This document shows, one piece after another, positions 6,465 through 9,761 of a stretch of 9,761 nucleotides of DNA (its first letter is position 1; every line of letters begins with the position of its first letter). Source of the stretch: JBEKVE01 sp049514335 (GTDB taxonomy: Bacteria > Actinomycetota > Acidimicrobiia > Acidimicrobiales > UBA8190); assembly GCA_049514335.1 (NCBI GenBank), contig JBEKVE010000116.1, positions 1 to 9,761 of the forward strand. Direction: 5' to 3'. The notes under the pieces are model-generated. The model saw only the letters and a list, made by a program, of their open reading frames with translations. It was not told where the DNA came from and made no database searches. A program made the translations under genes and the position numbers.

Positions 6465-7230
6465 GCCGGGCCAAGGGGAACGACTCCAGAAGGTCCTGGC
6501 CCGCACGGGGCTCGGCAGCCGGCGGGCGTGCGAGGAGCTCATCGCCGACGGCAGGGTGACGGTCAACGGCGAGGTCGCCACCCTGGGCCGGCGCGTGGAC
6601 GTCGAGCACGACGTGGTGCACCTCGACGGCGCGCCCCTGGCGGTGACGCCGGGCCTCGTCCATTACCTGCTGCACAAGCCCAGGGGCGTCCTCACCACCG
6701 CCGACGATCCCCAGGGACGGCCCACGGTGGTCCAGCTCGTGCCGGCCGAGCCCCGCGTGTTCCCCGTGGGGCGCCTCGACGCCGACAGCGAGGGCCTCCT
6801 GCTGCTCACCAACGACGGCGACCTCGCCCAGCGCCTGGCCCACCCCTCCTACGGGGTGGAGAAGGAGTACGTGGTGGAGACGGCCGGCGTGCCCACACCC
6901 GGCGCCCTGCGGCGCCTGCGCCAGGGTGTCACGCTCGACGACGGGCCCACGGCGCCGGCCCGGGTGGGCGTCGTCGCTCCCGGGGTGCTGCGCATCGTGG
7001 TGCACGAAGGGCGCAACCGCCAGGTACGGCGCATGTGCGAGGCCGTCGGGTTCCCGGTGCGGCGACTGGTACGGACGCGCATCGGGCCGTTGTCGGACCA
7101 CCGTCTGGCCCCGGGACAGTGGCGGGTGCTCACCCCGGACGAGGTGCGCGCCCTGGCACGAGCGGCGCGCCCACGCGTCCGCCCTGGCCAGCGCGCCCGT
7201 CCCGCCGGACGGCCGATCCGGCCTGGGTAG
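6457..7230 (+). CDS. rluB: 23S rRNA pseudouridine synthase, RluB/RsuA family
   Basis: Isomerises a uridine in ribosomal RNA to pseudouridine; in E. coli RluB acts on U2605 of 23S rRNA, and this target is inferred from family and location. The 257-residue protein has an N-terminal S4 RNA-binding domain (about 7-65, ERLQKVLARTGLGSRRACEE) and the catalytic domain at about 68-230. The catalytic Asp108 lies in GRLDADSEGLLLLTNDG (105-121), and HEGRNRQVRRM (183-193) is the conserved C-terminal motif. An Arg/Pro-rich basic tail closes the protein (about 235-257), unlike the body in composition but plausible as an rRNA-binding extension. The ATG start overlaps scpB by eight nt, and I see no ribosome binding site at the right distance, so it likely relies on coupling. 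The scpA-scpB-rluB order is the usual one in Actinobacteria and Firmicutes. The TAG stop is part of the putative tyrA promoter. Confidence 0.93.
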   Translation: MPEPGQGERLQKVLARTGLGSRRACEELIADGRVTVNGEVATLGRRVDVEHDVVHLDGAPLAVTPGLVHYLLHKPRGVLTTADDPQGRPTVVQLVPAEPRVFPVGRLDADSEGLLLLTNDGDLAQRLAHPSYGVEKEYVVETAGVPTPGALRRLRQGVTLDDGPTAPARVGVVAPGVLRIVVHEGRNRQVRRMCEAVGFPVRRLVRTRIGPLSDHRLAPGQWRVLTPDEVRALARAARPRVRPGQRARPAGRPIRPG

Positions 7231-7233
7231 CAT
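7228..7233 (+). promoter_or_regulatory. Putative -10 box of a leaderless tyrA promoter
   Basis: TAGCAT fits TAnnnT and ends seven bases before the ATG at 7241. Its first three bases are the rluB stop codon. No Shine-Dalgarno-like sequence precedes the ATG. No -35 element is evident in the upstream GC-rich rluB tail. Confidence 0.5.
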
Positions 7234-7240
7234 GCCCACC

Positions 7241-8323
7241 ATGCCGCCCGATGCCGCCCGGCGACGCGCCGCCGTCGTCGGCACCGGGTTGATCGGCGGG
7301 TCCATCGGGCTGGCGCTGCGGGCCCGGGGCTGGCACGTCACCGGCGCCGATCGCCACCCCGCCAGCGCCCAGCGCGCCCTCGAGCTCGGCGCCCTCGACG
7401 CCGTGGGCGAGGACCCCGAGGCGGAGATCACCTTCGTAGCCACCCCCGTGGGCGCGGTCGAGGCCGAGGCGCTCGCCGCTCTTCGTCGCGTGGTGCGTCC
7501 CGACGCCGTGGTCACCGACGTGGCGGGGGTGAAGGCCCCCCTGGTGGCGGCGGTGCCCGACCCCCGCTTCGTGGGGGGCCATCCCATGGCCGGCTCCGAG
7601 CAGGTGGGGGTGGAGGGCGCCGACGCCGATCTGTTCGTGGGGGCGACGTGGGTGCTCACCCCCACCACCTCCACCGATCCCGGTGCCTTCGCCCGCCTGC
7701 GCACCGTGGTGGGGAGCCTGGGGGCGGAGGTGGTGGCGCTGCCCCCCGAGCAGCACGACACCCTCGTGGCCATGGTGTCGCACGTCCCGCACCTGACGGC
7801 GGCCACGCTCATGAACCTGGCCGACGACCGCTCCACCGAGCACGCCGCCCTGCTGCGCCTCGCTGCCGGGGGGTTCCGGGACATGACCCGCATCGCGGCG
7901 GGGGAGCCCGCCATCTGGCCCGACGTGTGCGCCCAGAACGCCGCCGCCATCGTGGCCACCTTCGACGCCCTGCTCGGCGAGCTGACGACGATGCGCGACC
8001 GGGTGGCGTCGGCCGACCGCAGCGGACTGCTCGAGGTCCTGGGCCGCGCCGCGCTGGCGCGGCGCTCGCTCCCGGCCCGGGCCGTGCGCCCCGAGCGCCT
8101 GACCGAGCTGCGCGTCCCCATCCCCGACCGGCCCGGCGTCCTGGCCGACATCACCACCCTGGCCGGCAATCTCGGCGTGAACATCGCCGACCTCGAGATC
8201 GCCCACAGCGCCGAAGGCGACCGGGGCGTGCTCGTCCTGGTGGTCGACGCCGACACCGCGCCACGTCTGCAAGAGGCCATCGTGGAACGCGGCTACCGCG
8301 CCACGGCGTGGAGACTGCAGTGA
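7241..8323 (+). CDS. tyrA: Prephenate dehydrogenase with C-terminal ACT domain
   Basis: Converts prephenate to 4-hydroxyphenylpyruvate with NAD(P)+, the committed step to tyrosine. The 360-residue protein starts with a Rossmann fold: VVGTGLIGGSIGLALR (12-27), with Asp37 at the end of the second strand favouring NAD+ over NADP+. The substrate region includes GGHPMAGSE (112-120, His114), SHVPHLTAA (180-188) and FRDMTRIA (212-219). A C-terminal ACT domain (about 287-345, starting LTELRVPIPDRPGVLADIT) suggests feedback control, probably by tyrosine; the effector is inferred. An in-frame ATG at 7232 would add three residues, but it overlaps the putative -10 box, so a transcript from that promoter would start at 7241. 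Transcription from scpA onward may also read through. The last bases overlap the aroA start as GTGA. Arogenate as alternative substrate cannot be excluded from sequence. Confidence 0.93.
   Translation: MPPDAARRRAAVVGTGLIGGSIGLALRARGWHVTGADRHPASAQRALELGALDAVGEDPEAEITFVATPVGAVEAEALAALRRVVRPDAVVTDVAGVKAPLVAAVPDPRFVGGHPMAGSEQVGVEGADADLFVGATWVLTPTTSTDPGAFARLRTVVGSLGAEVVALPPEQHDTLVAMVSHVPHLTAATLMNLADDRSTEHAALLRLAAGGFRDMTRIAAGEPAIWPDVCAQNAAAIVATFDALLGELTTMRDRVASADRSGLLEVLGRAALARRSLPARAVRPERLTELRVPIPDRPGVLADITTLAGNLGVNIADLEIAHSAEGDRGVLVLVVDADTAPRLQEAIVERGYRATAWRLQ
8310..8313 (+). promoter_or_regulatory. Ribosome binding site of aroA inside tyrA
   Basis: GGAG lies six bases before the GTG at 8320, within the last codons of tyrA. 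It supports that GTG over the nearby in-frame GTGs at 8308 and 8326. Confidence 0.5.
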
Positions 8324-9615
8324 CGGTGCTGTTCAGCGTGGCGGGGGCTCGGCGCCTGGACGGCACGGTCCGGGTCCCGGGGGACAAGTCGGTGTCGCAC
8401 CGCGCCCTCATCGTCGGCGCCCTGGCCGAGGGGGAGTCGACGGTGCGGGGCCTCTCCGACGGCCACGACGTGGCCGCCACGGCCGCCGCCCTGCGGGCCA
8501 TGGGGGCCCGCGTCGAGGGCACGACGGTCTCTGCCGGGGCGGGCCTGCACCCCCCCGACGGACCCCTCGACGCCGGCAATTCGGGCACCACCATGCGCCT
8601 GCTGGCGGGGTTGGTGGCGGGCCGGCCGTGGGCCACCGAGCTCACCGGGGACGCGTCACTGTCGGGCCGGCCCATGGACCGGGTGGCGCTCCCGCTGCGT
8701 CGCATGGGGGCCGTGGTGGAAGGACGCGGCGACCGCTGCCTGCCCCCCATCACCGTGCGGGGCGGGGCCCTCGTGGGGATCGACTACGCCACCCCGGTGC
8801 CGAGCGCCCAGGTGAAGTCGTGCGTGCTGCTGGCCGGGTTGGCGGCCGCGGGCGAGACGGTGGTGCGCGAGACCGTCGTCACCAGGCTCCACACCGAGGA
8901 GTTGCTGGCCCGCTGCGGCGCACGCATCACCGACGAGGAAGGCGCCGACGGCACCCACGTGGTGCGCCTGTCACCCGGGCCGCTCGCACCCTTCGAGCTC
9001 GACGTGCCCGGTGACCCCTCCCAGGCCGCCTTCTGGTTGGTGGCGGCGTGCGTGGTGCCCGACAGCCGCGTCACGGTGCCGCGCTTGTACGTGGGCCGGG
9101 GACGGCGTGGCTTTCTGGACGTCCTCACCCGCATGGGGGCGGCCATCGAGGAGGTTCCCGCCACGGGCCCCGGCGACCTGGCCGCCACCGCCGATGTCAC
9201 AGCCCGGTGGGGGCCGTTGGACGCCACGGTGGTCCACGGGGCGGAGATCACGGGGCTCGACGAGGTGCCCGCCCTGGCCGTGGCGGCGGCCTGTGCCCGG
9301 GGCGACACCGTGTTCCACGACGTGGGCGAGCTGCGGGTGAAGGAGTCGGACCGCCTGGCCGGCGTGGCCGAGCTGGTGCGCTCGTTCGGCGCCGGGGCGG
9401 AGATCGACGGCGACGACCTGGTGGTCCACGGTGCCGCCCGGCTCACGCCGGGCACCGTCGACGCCCGCGGCGACCACCGCATGGCAATGGCCGGGGCCGT
9501 GGCCGGGTTGGCGGCGGGGGAGGGCACCACCCGCATCAGCGGATGGGAGGCCGTGGCGACCAGCTATCCCCGCTTCGCCGACGACCTGGCCTTGCTGGCG
9601 GGCGGAGGAGCGTGA
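8320..9615 (+). CDS. aroA: 3-phosphoshikimate 1-carboxyvinyltransferase (EPSP synthase)
   Basis: Transfers the enolpyruvyl group of phosphoenolpyruvate to shikimate 3-phosphate in the shikimate pathway, upstream of chorismate and all aromatic amino acids. The 431-residue protein has the usual length. Substrate motifs are GDKSVSHRAL (21-30), LDAGNSGTTMRLLAG (83-97), RPMDRV (117-122), SAQVKS (162-167), RLHTE (189-193), DVPGDPSQAAFW (228-239), DEVPALA (314-320), the catalytic-loop ELRVKESDR (337-345) and GDHRMAM (384-390). GDKS, SAQVK and RLHTE resemble class II enzymes such as the Bacillus type, but the class II NPTR tetrapeptide is replaced by a GRGRRG segment (259-264). GNSGTT lacks the Ala that marks the glyphosate-insensitive CP4 enzyme, so insensitivity should not be assumed. 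The GTG start sits in the GTGA overlap with tyrA and has a GGAG six bases upstream. cmk follows by another GTGA overlap, a widespread aroA-cmk linkage. Confidence 0.96.
   Translation: MTVLFSVAGARRLDGTVRVPGDKSVSHRALIVGALAEGESTVRGLSDGHDVAATAAALRAMGARVEGTTVSAGAGLHPPDGPLDAGNSGTTMRLLAGLVAGRPWATELTGDASLSGRPMDRVALPLRRMGAVVEGRGDRCLPPITVRGGALVGIDYATPVPSAQVKSCVLLAGLAAAGETVVRETVVTRLHTEELLARCGARITDEEGADGTHVVRLSPGPLAPFELDVPGDPSQAAFWLVAACVVPDSRVTVPRLYVGRGRRGFLDVLTRMGAAIEEVPATGPGDLAATADVTARWGPLDATVVHGAEITGLDEVPALAVAAACARGDTVFHDVGELRVKESDRLAGVAELVRSFGAGAEIDGDDLVVHGAARLTPGTVDARGDHRMAMAGAVAGLAAGEGTTRISGWEAVATSYPRFADDLALLAGGGA
9604..9610 (+). promoter_or_regulatory. Ribosome binding site of cmk inside aroA
   Basis: GGAGGAG is the strongest Shine-Dalgarno match seen at any start here. 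Its spacing to the GTG at 9612 is short (three bases from GGAGG), which together with the GTGA overlap suggests re-initiation by ribosomes finishing aroA. Confidence 0.5.
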
Positions 9616-9761
9616 GCGGCTCGGCGGTGCGGGTGGTGGCCATCGACGGTCCCGCCGGGGCGGGCAAGTCCACGCTGGCCCAGGCCGTGGCCGACCATCT
9701 CGGGGTGCAGCGCCTCGACACGGGGGCCATGTACCGGGCGGTGGCGTGGTCGGCGCTGCGC
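9612..9761 (+). CDS. cmk: Cytidylate kinase, 5' part (3' end outside window)
   Basis: Phosphorylates CMP and dCMP with ATP in the cytosol, feeding pyrimidine nucleotide pools. Only the first 50 residues are visible. They contain the P-loop GPAGAGKS (13-20) right after the first strand VVAID, and LDTGAMYRA (35-43), the conserved CMP-kinase segment in the nucleotide-monophosphate-binding region. The Asp-Thr-Gly-Ala-Met-Tyr-Arg string separates it from adenylate and guanylate kinases. The GTG start overlaps the aroA stop as GTGA; in-frame GTGs at 9627 and 9633 would also leave the P-loop intact but fit the ribosome binding site less well. In mycobacteria cmk follows rluB directly, whereas here tyrA and aroA lie between them. 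In several actinobacteria cmk is followed by, or fused to, the GTPase gene der, which would lie beyond this window. Confidence 0.95.
   Translation, partial: MSGSAVRVVAIDGPAGAGKSTLAQAVADHLGVQRLDTGAMYRAVAWSALR

Noticed and set aside
5407..8280. A 957-residue open frame on the minus strand across scpA, scpB, rluB and tyrA.
   Set aside because: It is antisense to four well-supported genes, its product is Arg/Ser/Ala-rich with no recognisable domain, and long antisense frames are expected when third positions are mostly G or C.

Overview
The window is a GC-rich piece of bacterial chromosome, coding almost end to end, with third codon positions nearly always G or C, many GTG starts and only TGA or TAG stops. 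It carries eleven recognisable core genes plus the start of a twelfth. The order pyrG - Nudix hydrolase - xerD ... scpA - scpB - rluB ... cmk matches, from memory, the conserved actinobacterial arrangement seen in mycobacteria, with other genes interleaved. I infer an actinobacterium, perhaps from a deep lineage such as Acidimicrobiia; the class is a guess, the phylum fairly secure. I see no mobile elements, tRNA or rRNA genes, CRISPR arrays or foreign-looking base composition.

Layout. Left block (+ strand, 1-4002): the 3' two thirds of pyrG (CTP synthase), an ADP-ribose-pyrophosphatase-like Nudix hydrolase, xerD (chromosome dimer resolution), a small DksA/TraR-type zinc-finger protein and an M50 (site-2-protease-like) membrane metalloprotease. 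Gaps are 9-17 bp, so the block is probably transcribed together, with an extra promoter in front of the DksA-like gene. Middle: trpS lies alone on the minus strand; its stop codon directly abuts the protease stop codon, and its start faces scpA across a 94-bp divergent promoter region (5002-5095). Right block (+ strand, 5096-9761): scpA and scpB (the SMC-condensin partners), rluB (23S rRNA pseudouridine synthase), tyrA (prephenate dehydrogenase with ACT domain), aroA (EPSP synthase) and the start of cmk (cytidylate kinase). scpB/rluB overlap by 8 nt; tyrA/aroA and aroA/cmk overlap by GTGA, pointing to translational coupling.

Together the genes serve pyrimidine nucleotide supply (pyrG, cmk), chromosome segregation (xerD, scpA, scpB), translation (trpS, rluB) and aromatic amino acid synthesis (aroA, tyrA).

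The most interesting signal is regulatory. Four genes (dksA-like, trpS, scpA, tyrA) have a TAnnnT -10-like hexamer ending 6-8 nt before the start codon, the signature of leaderless transcripts. Of eleven stop codons in the window nine are TGA and two are TAG, and both TAG stops (xerD, rluB) form the first three bases of such a -10 box for the next gene. I found no convincing undescribed biological system; the remainder is core housekeeping sequence with modest peculiarities. No gene-free stretch exceeds 94 bp.
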